A stretch of 31,613 bases of DNA from an uncultured Collinsella sp. Its GTDB lineage: Bacteria; Actinomycetota; Coriobacteriia; Coriobacteriales; Coriobacteriaceae. A program made the position numbers and the translations under genes. Under the pieces are notes generated by a model. That model was not told where the DNA came from and did not search any database. It was given only the letters and a program-made list of their open reading frames with translations. The first letter of the stretch is position 1. Each line of letters opens with the position of its first letter. Shown here one piece after another: positions 14,780-23,002 of this stretch. The stretch lies in contig CATYZE010000028.1 in assembly GCA_958415525.1 (NCBI GenBank), positions 1-31,613 of the forward strand, read 5' to 3'.

Positions 14780-14808
14780 TATGTAATTCTACAGCAGTCC
14801 TTTTTCAA
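14780..14808 (-). promoter_or_regulatory. Promoter of the small membrane protein gene
   Basis: On the minus strand TTGAAA (14808-14803) and TACATA (14785-14780) are separated by exactly 17 bases. The expected transcript start is about 20 bases before the AAGGAG and ATG of the small gene. Confidence 0.65.
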
Positions 14809-14845
14809 AGGATCGCACAGTACTGAATAACGTGCACTTTCGCTG

Positions 14846-14875
14846 GAGGGTCGCTGTTTGGCGACCCTCTTTTTT
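14846..14875 (+). terminator. Intrinsic terminator upstream of alaS
   Basis: GAGGGTCGC at 14846-14854 pairs perfectly with GCGACCCTC at 14861-14869, followed by TTTTTT. It is the first plus-strand terminator after the AI-2E transporter gene, 340 bases beyond that stop codon and past the whole minus-strand small gene. It immediately precedes the alaS promoter, whose -35 overlaps the end of the T-run, and so insulates alaS. Confidence 0.85.
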
Positions 14876-14901
14876 GCACTGGGGCGGTGGGATGGTAATA
14901 T
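14874..14901 (+). promoter_or_regulatory. alaS promoter
   Basis: TTGCAC (14874-14879), a 16-base spacer and TAATAT (14896-14901) preceded by TGG form an extended -10 promoter. The leader to the alaS ATG is about 40 bases, too short for a T-box; no T-box motifs are seen. Confidence 0.7.
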
Positions 14902-14947
14902 CGTTACGTTTGAACTGTTTCGATGTGAAACCGAGGAGATTCCCTCT

Positions 14948-17605
14948 ATGAGTGCTGACTACCCGTCAATGACTACGGCCGAGATCCGCTCTAAGTTCCT
15001 CAACTTCTTTGAGGAGCGCGGTCTTAAGCTCTATCCTTCTTCGTCCCTCGTCCCCGACGATCCTTCGCTGCTGCTTGCCAACGCCGGCATGAACCAGTTT
15101 AAGGAGTACTACCAGGGCAAGAAGACCATGAAGGAGATCGGCGCGATCTCCTGCCAGAAGTGCGTCCGCACCAACGATATCGACTGCATCGGCGAGGACG
15201 GCCGTCACCTGTCCTTCTTCGAGATGCTCGGTGACTTCTCCTTTGGCGGCGTCTCCAAGCAGCAGGCCTGCGCTTGGGCCTTTGAACTCATCACCAAGGA
15301 GTTCAAGCTGCCGCTCGACCGCCTGTACTTCACCGTCTTTACCGAGGATGACGAGACTCACGACGTGTGGCGCTCCTTGGGCGTTGCCGAGGACCACATC
15401 TCCCGTCTGGGCGAGGACGACAACTTCTGGGCCGCTGGCCCCACCGGCCCCTGCGGTCCGTGCTCCGAGATCTACTTTGACATGGGCGAGGAGGTCGGCT
15501 GCGGTAAGCCCGACTGTAAGCCCGGCTGCGACTGCGACCGCTTCCTGGAGTTCTGGAACCTCGTGTTCACCCAGTACGACCGCCAGGAGGACGGCTCCAT
15601 GCCGGAGCTGCCGCACCGCAACCTCGATACGGGCATGGGTCTGGAGCGTATGGCCGCTATCATGCAGCACAAGACCGCCAACTACGACGGCGATCTGATG
15701 CAGCATCTCATCAAGCTGGGCGAGGAGATCAGCGGCAAGACCTATGTCGCCGACGATTACTCCGGCGCCAGCCGCTCCCTGCGTATCATCGCCGACCACT
15801 CCCGCGCCGTCGACTTCATGATCTCGGACGGCATCCTGCCCGGTAACGAGGGTCGAGAGTACGTCCTGCGCCGCCTGCTCCGTCGCGCCGTGTTCCACGG
15901 CCGCCTGCTGGGTATCGAGGGTGCCTTCCTGACCAAGTTCATCGACGAGGTCAACGCTCAGATGGGCGAGGCCTATCCCGAGCTGCTCAAGAACGTCGCA
16001 CTTGTTAAGGGCATCGTTGCCTCCGAGGAGGAGCGCTTCTCCACGACGCTCGACAACGGCCGCGTCTACCTGGACGAGGCCCTGGCAGCGCTTTCCGAGG
16101 GCGCTGTCCTTCCGGGCGATGTTGCCTTTAAGCTTCACGATACCTTTGGTTTCCCCATCGACCTGACCGTCGAGATCGCCGGCACCGCTGGTCACGACGT
16201 TGACATGGACGGCTTTACCGCCTGCATGGAGGACCAGAAGGCCCGCGCCCGCGCCAACGCCAAGGGCGATGCCTGGGGCAGTTTCAACGACGTGTGGGTC
16301 GAGCTTTCCGACAAGGTTGCCGCGACCGAGTTCGACGGCTATGACAACGACGTCATCGAGGGCGCCAAGGTTGTCGCCATCGTGCGCAACGGTGAGTCCG
16401 TCGAGTCCGCTGCCGCCGGGGAGGACGTCGAGGTCGTGCTCGACCGCACCCCGTTCTATGCCGAGATGGGCGGCCAGCAGGGCGACGCCGGCGAGCTTTC
16501 CGCCGAGGGCGTTGTGCTGACCGTTGCCGACACCAAGAACCACAACGGCCTGTATGCCCACGTCGCGCATGTCGTCGAGGGCACGCTGACCGTCGGTGCT
16601 GCCGTGACTGCCGCGCTCGACGCCGAGCGCCGTGGCTTCCTGCGCCGCAACCACACCGCTACGCACCTGCTCGATGCCGCGCTTAAGCAGGTCCTGGGCG
16701 AGCATGTCTCCCAGGCCGGCTCGCTGGTGACACCCGAGCACCTGCGCTTTGACTTCACGCACTTCGAGGCCCTGTCCTCCGAGCAGCTCAAGGCTGTCGA
16801 GGACCTGGTCAACCAACAGATCTTCGCTTCCAAGCCGGTCGTGACCCGCGTCATGGGCATCGACGAGGCCAAGGCCGCCGGCGCTGTCGCTCTGTTTGGC
16901 GAGAAGTACGGCGATGTCGTCCGCGTTGTCTCCGTGGGCTCCGAGGACCAGCCGTTTTCCCGTGAGCTCTGCGGTGGTACGCATGCCGCCAACACCGCCG
17001 AGATCGGTCTGTTCAAGATCATTTCCGAGTCCTCCACGGGCTCGAACGTTCGCCGTATCGAGGCCGTGACCTCCAAGGGTGCGCTCGACTATATGGCCGA
17101 CCGCCTGTCACTCGTTGACGCCGCTGCCGCCGCGCTCAAGTGCCGTGTCGACGAGGTTCCCGCCCGCGTTGAGAACCTGCAGGCCGAGCTGCGCGAGACT
17201 TCCAACAAGCTCAAAAAGGCTCTGACCGGTGGCTCCTCCGATGCCATCTCCAGCGCCATCGATGGCGCTGTCGAGCTCGACGGCTACAAGCTTGTTGTCG
17301 CTGAGCTTCAGGGTCTCGAGGCCGCTGACCTGCGTAACGTGTGGGACACCGTGCATCAGAAGGTTGCTGGCCCCGTCGCCTGCGTCGTTGCCAGCGTGAC
17401 CGAGAAGGGCACCCCGGCCCTGCTCGCTGCCGGCTCCGATGACGCCGTCAAGGCCGGTTTCCACGCCGGTAACGTGATCAAGCAGATTGCGGGCCTGGTC
17501 GACGGTCGTGGTGGCGGTCGTCCCGGCATGGCCCAGGCCGGTGGCAAGAACGCCGCCGGTATCGCCGATGCCCTCGCGGCCGCCAAGACCGCGCTCGGCG
17601 CCTAA
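14948..17605 (+). CDS. alaS: Alanyl-tRNA synthetase
   Basis: An 885-residue class II synthetase that charges tRNA-Ala and edits misacylated Ser and Gly. The N-terminal catalytic domain has RSKFLNFFEERGL and NAGMNQFK. The editing domain carries the zinc-binding HTATHLL and CGGTHAANT motifs. The C-terminal oligomerisation/DHHA1 region ends with GGGRPGMAQAGG. A Cys-rich patch (CGKPDCKPGCDCD) in the N-terminal part, within the insertion after GPCGPCSEIYFD, is typical of the Gram-positive type. The ATG at 14948 has GAGGAG nine bases upstream. It heads a long, closely packed gene row to the aroB-like gene and has its own promoter. Confidence 0.97.
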   Translation: MSADYPSMTTAEIRSKFLNFFEERGLKLYPSSSLVPDDPSLLLANAGMNQFKEYYQGKKTMKEIGAISCQKCVRTNDIDCIGEDGRHLSFFEMLGDFSFGGVSKQQACAWAFELITKEFKLPLDRLYFTVFTEDDETHDVWRSLGVAEDHISRLGEDDNFWAAGPTGPCGPCSEIYFDMGEEVGCGKPDCKPGCDCDRFLEFWNLVFTQYDRQEDGSMPELPHRNLDTGMGLERMAAIMQHKTANYDGDLMQHLIKLGEEISGKTYVADDYSGASRSLRIIADHSRAVDFMISDGILPGNEGREYVLRRLLRRAVFHGRLLGIEGAFLTKFIDEVNAQMGEAYPELLKNVALVKGIVASEEERFSTTLDNGRVYLDEALAALSEGAVLPGDVAFKLHDTFGFPIDLTVEIAGTAGHDVDMDGFTACMEDQKARARANAKGDAWGSFNDVWVELSDKVAATEFDGYDNDVIEGAKVVAIVRNGESVESAAAGEDVEVVLDRTPFYAEMGGQQGDAGELSAEGVVLTVADTKNHNGLYAHVAHVVEGTLTVGAAVTAALDAERRGFLRRNHTATHLLDAALKQVLGEHVSQAGSLVTPEHLRFDFTHFEALSSEQLKAVEDLVNQQIFASKPVVTRVMGIDEAKAAGAVALFGEKYGDVVRVVSVGSEDQPFSRELCGGTHAANTAEIGLFKIISESSTGSNVRRIEAVTSKGALDYMADRLSLVDAAAAALKCRVDEVPARVENLQAELRETSNKLKKALTGGSSDAISSAIDGAVELDGYKLVVAELQGLEAADLRNVWDTVHQKVAGPVACVVASVTEKGTPALLAAGSDDAVKAGFHAGNVIKQIAGLVDGRGGGRPGMAQAGGKNAAGIADALAAAKTALGA

Positions 17606-17622
17606 GAACCTAAGTAGTCGCT

Positions 17623-18051
17623 GTGGTCGCGCTCGCATTGGACATAGGGGAAACCAGGATTGGCATTGCCGTCTCGAGCCGTGATGGCAAGATGGCGATG
17701 CCCGTCAAGGTGCTCCCGGCTGCCGAGGTCACCGGTATGGCCAAGACGTTTCGCTACCTGGTCGAGGACTATGAGCCCGACATTCTGGTAAGCGGACGTC
17801 CCCTGACCATGGCCGGTGAGCCCGGCCCCCAGGCCGAGCGCGTCGCCGCCGTGGCGCAAAAGATTGCCGACGAGCTCGATCTTCCGCTGGAGTTTGAGGA
17901 CGAGCGTCTGTCCTCGCAAGAGGCCAAGCGCATCCTGCGCGAGCAGGGACTCAACGAAAAGCAGATGAGGGGCAAGATTGACATGATCGCCGCCAGCCTG
18001 TTTTTGCAGACGTGGCTCGATCGTAAAAACGAGGAGGTTCAGCATGCCTAG
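17623..18051 (+). CDS. ruvX: RuvX/YqgF family Holliday junction resolvase-like protein
   Basis: A 142-residue RNase H-fold nuclease. Family members process the 5' end of pre-16S rRNA and have been proposed to resolve Holliday junctions. The N-terminal LDIGETRIGIAVS carries the first catalytic Asp (D7), DERLSSQEA holds the conserved Glu/Asp after the fourth strand, and the last acidic residue is in GKIDMIAASLFLQ. The expected length is 135-150. GTG at 17623 is the start that keeps the first strand complete; its Shine-Dalgarno is weak, so translation may be coupled to alaS, 17 bases upstream. It overlaps mltG by eight bases, a conserved pairing. Confidence 0.92.
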   Translation: MVALALDIGETRIGIAVSSRDGKMAMPVKVLPAAEVTGMAKTFRYLVEDYEPDILVSGRPLTMAGEPGPQAERVAAVAQKIADELDLPLEFEDERLSSQEAKRILREQGLNEKQMRGKIDMIAASLFLQTWLDRKNEEVQHA

Positions 18052-19435
18052 CGCTTCCGACCCGCGCCAGCCGAATCGCCAGGGGCAGCCCGTGTCGCGC
18101 CCTGTCCAGGCAGGCCAGCGCCCGGTGCAGCCGACACAGCGTCCGGCTCAGCCTGTTGCAAGTCCGGCGCAGCCCTCCTCGCATGCGGCCCGCCCCGCCC
18201 GGCGAACGACTCAGCAGCCAACTGCTCGTACGGCGCAGCCCACTGGCGGCACTCGTTTTAAGCAGCAGGCTCCTACGCAACGCGCGCAGGTACCTCAATC
18301 GCAATCTCATACGCATCGCGCCTATGGCTCGCACGGTGTGGCTCCCGCGACGCGTTCGAGCTACAACGCGCATGCCCGCCGCGGTGCTCAAAAGAAAAGC
18401 TCCCCGATGCCCATGATTATCGGCGTCGTGGTGGCCGTGCTCGCGCTCGTCGCGATCGTCTTCTTTGTCGTACCTGCCGTCAAAGGCTTTTTTACCGGTG
18501 GGGATACGAAGGTCACGGCTGGTCAGCAGGTCACCATTACGATTCCCGATGGCGCCTCGGGTGATACGATCGCCTCGATTCTCTCCGAGAATCATATCGT
18601 CGAGAACCCCAAGGATTACTACGCGGCGGTCAAAAAGCTCAACGCCGATATGTCGCTCAAGCCCGGCACCTACTCGTTTACCACGCTCATGGATGCGACG
18701 AAGGTCGTCCAGCAGCTCATGGAGGGTCCCAATGCCGGATCCAATACGCTTACGATTCCAGAGGGCTTGACCGTTGACCAGGTAGCTGACCGTGTGGCAC
18801 AGGCTTATGACAGCATTTCTAAGGAAGACTTCCTTAACCAGGCCAAGGCCTCCTACTACGTAAATGACTATGGCTTCCTGAAAGATGCCGCGAACGATTC
18901 GCTTGAGGGTTTCCTGTTCCCTAAGACGTATTCGTTGGGCGATTCGCCCACGGCAGATGATGTGATTCGCGCCATGCTCGACCAGTTTAAGGCCGAGTAC
19001 AAGTCGCTCGACTTTGCCGGCTGTGAGGCCAAGATCAAGGAGCGCTACGGCGTGGAGATGTTGGACTACGACATCGTCAACCTTGCCTCCATCGTCGAGC
19101 GCGAGGGTCTCAACGCCGATCAGCGCGCGCATGTGGCATCGGTGTTCTATAACCGCTTGGCGGGCAAGCTCGATGGCCTGCGTTATCTCAACAGCGATGC
19201 GACCATGATGTATGTCACTGGCGGCGAGGTTACCGCCGACGACCTGCAGAGCGATAGCCCCTACAACACCTACAAGCACGAGGGCCTTCCGCCCACGCCC
19301 ATCTGCTCTCCGTCACTCGAGGCGCTCAAGGCCACGCTTGAGCCGACAGACTCCGATGACCTGTATTTCTACATTACGCAGGACGAGGAGTATTTCTCGC
19401 AGACCTACGAAGAGCACCAACAGTCTTGGAATTGA
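18044..19435 (+). CDS. mltG: Endolytic murein transglycosylase MltG
   Basis: A membrane-anchored lytic transglycosylase that cuts nascent peptidoglycan strands and sets glycan length. The 463 residues start with an unusual 120-residue cytoplasmic segment rich in Pro, Gln, Arg and Ala. A single span follows (about 123-145), then a LysM-like part and the YceG catalytic domain. The active-site Glu is E352 in NLASIVEREG, and PYNTYKHEGLPPTPI is the other family hallmark. GAGGAGG precedes the ATG, inside the end of ruvX. The N-terminal extension has the same base composition as the rest and is in frame, so it is not an artefact of the start choice. Confidence 0.94.
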   Translation: MPSASDPRQPNRQGQPVSRPVQAGQRPVQPTQRPAQPVASPAQPSSHAARPARRTTQQPTARTAQPTGGTRFKQQAPTQRAQVPQSQSHTHRAYGSHGVAPATRSSYNAHARRGAQKKSSPMPMIIGVVVAVLALVAIVFFVVPAVKGFFTGGDTKVTAGQQVTITIPDGASGDTIASILSENHIVENPKDYYAAVKKLNADMSLKPGTYSFTTLMDATKVVQQLMEGPNAGSNTLTIPEGLTVDQVADRVAQAYDSISKEDFLNQAKASYYVNDYGFLKDAANDSLEGFLFPKTYSLGDSPTADDVIRAMLDQFKAEYKSLDFAGCEAKIKERYGVEMLDYDIVNLASIVEREGLNADQRAHVASVFYNRLAGKLDGLRYLNSDATMMYVTGGEVTADDLQSDSPYNTYKHEGLPPTPICSPSLEALKATLEPTDSDDLYFYITQDEEYFSQTYEEHQQSWN

Positions 19436-19437
19436 TC

Positions 19438-19935
19438 ATGAGGATTTTTAGCCCCAAACGATATGTTGCCTCTGTCGACCGCATCGACCTCGATACCCTG
19501 TGGGCCGACGGCAAGCGAGCCATTTTGCTCGACCGTGATAACACTCTGGTTCCGCGCGATACCGAGCAGGTTCCCGCCGCGGTTTCCGCTTGGCTCAAAG
19601 CCGCCCATGCCAAGGGCTTTAAGCTGTGCATGGTGTCCAACAACTGGCATCGCGACCAGGTCATGAGCTCTGCACGCGAGCTGGGACTCGAGGCCATCAG
19701 CCACGCCATGAAGCCGGCGCCGTTTGCCCTCAAGGCGGGTCTTAAGCGCCTCGGCGCCACGGCAGACGAGGCGGTGCTGATCGGCGATCAGCTGTACACA
19801 GACGTGTGGAGCGGTAATTTTGCCGGTGTTGACACTATTCTGGTCAAGCCGCAGGCAACCCAGGACCTGTGGTACACGCAGATCTTCCGTATCTTTGAGC
19901 GCCGGGCCCTGCGCGACCTTCCCTGCGAGGAATAG
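19438..19935 (+). CDS. YqeG family HAD IIIA-type phosphatase
   Basis: A 165-residue haloacid dehalogenase-type phosphatase. Motif I is LLDRDNTL with D32 and D34, motif II is VSNN, and motif IV is GDQLYTDVWSGN, a typical YqeG/HAD-IIIA set. A relative (Gep4) is a mitochondrial phosphatidylglycerophosphate phosphatase, so a phosphatidylglycerophosphate-phosphatase role in membrane lipid synthesis is plausible but unproven here. The start at 19438 is chosen over the in-frame TTG at 19426 inside mltG; GGA lies seven bases before it. The gaps are two bases to mltG and eight to aroK. Confidence 0.88.
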   Translation: MRIFSPKRYVASVDRIDLDTLWADGKRAILLDRDNTLVPRDTEQVPAAVSAWLKAAHAKGFKLCMVSNNWHRDQVMSSARELGLEAISHAMKPAPFALKAGLKRLGATADEAVLIGDQLYTDVWSGNFAGVDTILVKPQATQDLWYTQIFRIFERRALRDLPCEE

Positions 19936-19943
19936 GTTTCGCC

Positions 19944-20477
19944 ATGTCTCAGCACATCAAACACGGCTGCGACCATATTTTCTTTATCGGCTTTTTGGGC
20001 GCGGGCAAGTCGACGCTCGCGCGTAACGTGGGCACTATGTTCAAGCGTCGATTCATCGATACCGATCGTTTGGTTGTGCGTCGATGTGGCAAGTCGGTGA
20101 CCGAGATATTTGAGACCGAGGGCGAGGATCGTTTTCGCGAGCTCGAGACCTCGGCACTCCGTTCGCTTCAAAGCGAGCGCAGCCTGCTGGTGTCGTGCGG
20201 GGGTGGCATCGTCGAGACGCCGGTGAACATTAAACTGATGCACGAGATGGGTACATGCGTGTACCTCGAGGGCGATTTCGAGGACTCGTTGCGCCAGATT
20301 CGCCGTTCGGATACACGGCCCGATTTCCGTTCGCCCGAGCACGCTGCGCGCCTGTTTGAGCATCGCCGTCCGCTGTATCGCCAGGCCGCCGATATTACCC
20401 TTGATATTCGCAACAAGTCCTTCGAGGACGTTTCCTACCTTTGTGCCGAGATGCTTTTGGAGCGTGGACTGCTATGA
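19944..20477 (+). CDS. aroK: Shikimate kinase
   Basis: A 177-residue P-loop kinase that phosphorylates shikimate on the route to chorismate. All key residues appear present: the P-loop GFLGAGKS (16-23), the DTD pair (D39, D41) for Mg/shikimate, R65 in DRFRELE, the GGG loop (86-88), the LID arginine R125 and R141 in EHRRPLY. It therefore looks active. AGGAATAGG lies before the ATG. Its stop overlaps the start of the aroB-like gene by four bases, so the two are translated together. No other shikimate-pathway gene is in the window. Confidence 0.9.
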   Translation: MSQHIKHGCDHIFFIGFLGAGKSTLARNVGTMFKRRFIDTDRLVVRRCGKSVTEIFETEGEDRFRELETSALRSLQSERSLLVSCGGGIVETPVNIKLMHEMGTCVYLEGDFEDSLRQIRRSDTRPDFRSPEHAARLFEHRRPLYRQAADITLDIRNKSFEDVSYLCAEMLLERGLL

Positions 20478-21583
20478 TTCGCCGTCAACTTATCAATTTC
20501 CAAAACCGTAGCGTCGATATCCGCGTCGGATTGGGCGCGTTCGAGGAACTGCCGCGCATGTTTGCCTCGGCTGTGGGCAAGCCTAAGCGCGCGATGGTGG
20601 TTTGGAATGACGCCACATCCGAGCGTTTTGGCGAGGTTGTCGAGCATGCGCTGGTCGACGCCGGTTTTGCCGTGTCGCCGCTCGTCCTCGAGGTTTCGCC
20701 TGCCGGTGCTACGCTGGTCGATGCCGATACCGTCTTTGGCGCCCTGTCGGCTAACGGCATTACCTGCGACGATCTCGTTGTCGCTGTCGGCGACACGGCG
20801 ACCTGCTCGGTCGTTTGCTGGTGTGCCAATCAGTGGTGCGGTCGCACCGAGTGCGCCTTGCTGCCGACGACGTTCGACGCCATGCTCACGGTCGCGACGA
20901 CTATGAAGCCGCTCGTCGCCTCGTCGGCGAATGCGCTTCCCGCTATCGCGTTCCGTCCCGAGCCGGGCTTGGTCGTGTGTGACCTCGACCTTGTTCGTGA
21001 GGCGGGCCCCGAGGACCTTAAGCTCGGTTATGCGGTACTTGTTGGCACCATGCTTTCGAGCAGCAAGTCCCGCTGGAATCAGTTTACCGAGACCGTCCCC
21101 GAGATTCTCGCGGGCGAGGAGGTCGCGCTCGTCAATGCCGTTCAGTGGTCTCAGACTGCCCGTAAGGACGTACTGATGGCCACGAACCCGAGCGCCCGCC
21201 ATGCGCTCGATTTTGGCAAGACGGGGGAGCGTACCCTGCGCGCCTGCTTGGGCGATGCCGCGTCGCAGGTCCCTGTCTACCAGCTGCTGTCCGAGGGCAT
21301 GCGCTTTGAGGCACGCCTAGCACATGATGCCTGCGACTTCGATATCGATTACGTCTTTGAGGTCGATGACTGCCTGGAGGACTTTGGTATCGAGGAGCTC
21401 GCCTTCGATCTGGAGCCTGCCGCATATATCGAGGAGTTCCGCAGGCAGCAGTTTGTCCGCTCGAACCGTAGCATGTTGCCGCTGCCCGCGGCGCTCGGCG
21501 CCATTCGTCTAACGAGCGTTGAGGACGAGGTTCTCGACCGCCATGCTCACGCATACTTGGCTTCTCGCAAAGATCTTCTCTAG
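20474..21583 (+). CDS. 3-dehydroquinate synthase homologue lacking catalytic residues (AroB-like pseudoenzyme)
   Basis: A 369-residue protein with the length and framework of AroB: similar N-terminal strands, LVVAVG (101-106), LLPTTFDAM (129-137), VVCDLDL (167-173) and ALDFGKT (244-250). The functional motifs are gone. GGGVVGDLxGF of AroB reads GDTATCSVVCW; the SSVGGKT and KNMIG lysine segments are absent. The metal-ligand GLAEVIK reads KLGYAVLVG, LNFGHTFGHA reads LDFGKTGERT and LHGEAVAxGM reads LLSEGMRFEA. It should therefore not bind zinc or make dehydroquinate. The frame is open throughout, with normal codon use and an ATGA overlap with aroK, which argues for selection. It may be a structural partner or a repurposed NAD-binding fold. 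The start at 20474 follows from the overlap. Confidence 0.75.
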   Translation: MIRRQLINFQNRSVDIRVGLGAFEELPRMFASAVGKPKRAMVVWNDATSERFGEVVEHALVDAGFAVSPLVLEVSPAGATLVDADTVFGALSANGITCDDLVVAVGDTATCSVVCWCANQWCGRTECALLPTTFDAMLTVATTMKPLVASSANALPAIAFRPEPGLVVCDLDLVREAGPEDLKLGYAVLVGTMLSSSKSRWNQFTETVPEILAGEEVALVNAVQWSQTARKDVLMATNPSARHALDFGKTGERTLRACLGDAASQVPVYQLLSEGMRFEARLAHDACDFDIDYVFEVDDCLEDFGIEELAFDLEPAAYIEEFRRQQFVRSNRSMLPLPAALGAIRLTSVEDEVLDRHAHAYLASRKDLL

Positions 21584-21588
21584 GATTA

Positions 21589-21615
21589 TTGACATCCATA
21601 GTCTTTCGTATCATG
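21589..21615 (+). promoter_or_regulatory. Possible promoter of the M24 peptidase gene
   Basis: A perfect -35 TTGACA is at 21589-21594. The best -10 candidates are TATCAT (14-base spacer, short) or CATGTT (17-base spacer, weak). The spacing makes this uncertain. A transcript starting here would begin just before or inside the long hairpin at 21620-21681. Confidence 0.35.
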
Positions 21616-21619
21616 TTGA

Positions 21620-21681
21620 GGGGCGGGTTTCCAATCGGTTGCGAATCGCTCGCGATTCCGTACGTTGATTGAGCCCGTCCC
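21620..21681 (+). promoter_or_regulatory. Long stem-loop in the leader of the M24 peptidase gene
   Basis: 21620-21636 pairs with 21667-21681 to give 15 bp (two G-U, one two-base bulge). Inside, GAATCGC at 21643-21649 is complementary to GCGATTC at 21652-21658. The plus strand then reads CGTCTTTATG, a poor U-tail. The Shine-Dalgarno AAGAAAGGA lies outside the structure. This could be an attenuator, a protein-binding leader or the aroB-like gene's terminator; no known riboswitch class is recognised. Confidence 0.5.
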
Positions 21682-21713
21682 GTCTTTATGAAGACAACAA
21701 GAAAGGAATCTGC

Positions 21714-22844
21714 ATGTCTGAGTTTGCTGCCGGTCCTGCCGGTCGTATTGAGCGTGTCCGTGCCCTGATGGTTGAGCGCGGTTACGACGCCATCGTGGTG
21801 CGCGACGAGGCCAATCTTCGATGGCTTACGGGCGTCAAGGGCGTCTTCGATTACACCTTCGAGTTCCCGCACGCTGCGTTTATTACGGCCGACCAGTGCC
21901 TGTTCCATACCGACTCGCGCTATCTCAACAGCTTTGAGGAGAACACGCCCGCCGGCAGCCCCTGGGTCTACGATATGGACGAGGGCACCATCCCCGGTTG
22001 GGTCGCCGGCAAGATCGCGGCCAACAAGTGTCACGTCTGCGCTGTCGAGGACGATATGCAGATCAATTTCTACCAGGGTATTCAGCGTGGTTTGGAGGAT
22101 CGTTCCGTCGCCTGCATGTTGCCGCTGATGCATGACGACATTCGCAAGATGCGCGCCATCAAGGACGCCGAGGAGATCGAGCTCATGCGCCATGCGCAGT
22201 CGATTACCGACGCCGCCTTCCAGCACATGCTCGGCTATATTAAGCCCGGTATGACCGAGAAGCAGGTTCGCAACGAGCTCGAGAACTTTATGTTCGCCAA
22301 CGGCGCCGACAGCCTGGCCTTCGGCTCCATCGTGGCGAGCGGCCCCAACACCGCCAACCCGCATGCCGTCCCGAGCGACCGCGTGATCGAGAAGGGCGAC
22401 TTCGTTCTCATGGATTATGGCGCGGGCTACTGCGACTATCGCTCCGATATGACGCGTACCGTCGTGATGGGCGAGCCCACGCCCGAGCAGCTCGACCTGT
22501 ACGCGCTCGTGCGCCGTACGCACGAGGAGTGCGTCGCCGCCATCCATCCGGGCGTCGAGGGCAACGACATTTTCAAGCTTTCCAAGAAGATCATTGGCGA
22601 TGCCGGCTATGGTGATTACTACAACCATGGTCTGGGCCACGGCGTGGGCATTGACATCCACGAGCTGCCCAACTTCAACCGCAGCAAGAACACCATTGAG
22701 ATCGGCTCGGTTATCACCATGGAGCCCGGCGTGTACCTGCCCGGCGTGGGCGGCGTGCGCCTGGAGGACTACGGCGTGGTCACCGAGAACGGTTACGAGC
22801 CCTTCACCAAGACGCCGCATGACCTTCACGTCATCGACTGCTAG
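21714..22844 (+). CDS. M24 family Xaa-Pro peptidase (aminopeptidase P/PepQ-like)
   Basis: A 376-residue cytosolic metallopeptidase that removes N-terminal residues before proline or splits Xaa-Pro dipeptides. The N-terminal creatinase-like domain covers about 10-135 and the pita-bread domain about 150-376. All five metal ligands are present: D234 (LMDYGAGY), D245 (RSDMTRT), H309 (GLGHGVG), E337 (TMEPGVY) and E351 (RLEDYG). It sits upstream of efp, the usual place in Gram-positive genomes, though separated from it by a terminator. AAGAAAGGA precedes the ATG. PepP versus PepQ activity cannot be decided from sequence. Confidence 0.93.
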   Translation: MSEFAAGPAGRIERVRALMVERGYDAIVVRDEANLRWLTGVKGVFDYTFEFPHAAFITADQCLFHTDSRYLNSFEENTPAGSPWVYDMDEGTIPGWVAGKIAANKCHVCAVEDDMQINFYQGIQRGLEDRSVACMLPLMHDDIRKMRAIKDAEEIELMRHAQSITDAAFQHMLGYIKPGMTEKQVRNELENFMFANGADSLAFGSIVASGPNTANPHAVPSDRVIEKGDFVLMDYGAGYCDYRSDMTRTVVMGEPTPEQLDLYALVRRTHEECVAAIHPGVEGNDIFKLSKKIIGDAGYGDYYNHGLGHGVGIDIHELPNFNRSKNTIEIGSVITMEPGVYLPGVGGVRLEDYGVVTENGYEPFTKTPHDLHVIDC

Positions 22845-22865
22845 CCCACTTCGAAAGATTTTTGG

Positions 22866-22908
22866 GCGGGGCGTCCGGAGCAATTCGGGCGCCCCGCGTT
22901 CTCTTTTT
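22866..22908 (+). terminator. Terminator after the M24 peptidase gene
   Basis: GCGGGGCGTCCG at 22866-22877 pairs with CGGGCGCCCCGC at 22886-22897 (12 bp, one G-U), followed by GTTCTCTTTTT. Confidence 0.85.
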
Positions 22909-22914
22909 ATGCGC

Positions 22915-22945
22915 TTGCTGCAGGCGCCGTCTGCAAGTGTATAAT
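22915..22945 (+). promoter_or_regulatory. Promoter of the efp operon
   Basis: A consensus TATAAT at 22940-22945 is preceded by TTGCTG at 22915-22920, a 19-base spacer that is slightly long. It lies just after the preceding terminator and about 58 bases before the efp ATG. This fits a start for the efp-asp23-nusB-xseB-tlyA-nadK-recN transcript. Confidence 0.55.
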
Positions 22946-23002
22946 TTCGGTCGTATGTAATTTGGACGCTTGTGCGTTCTGCCCATAAGAAGAAAGGTCG
23001 CT

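Noticed and set aside
14966..16984. Long open frame antisense to alaS
   Set aside because: Same reverse-strand codon-bias artefact; alaS on the plus strand is unambiguous.
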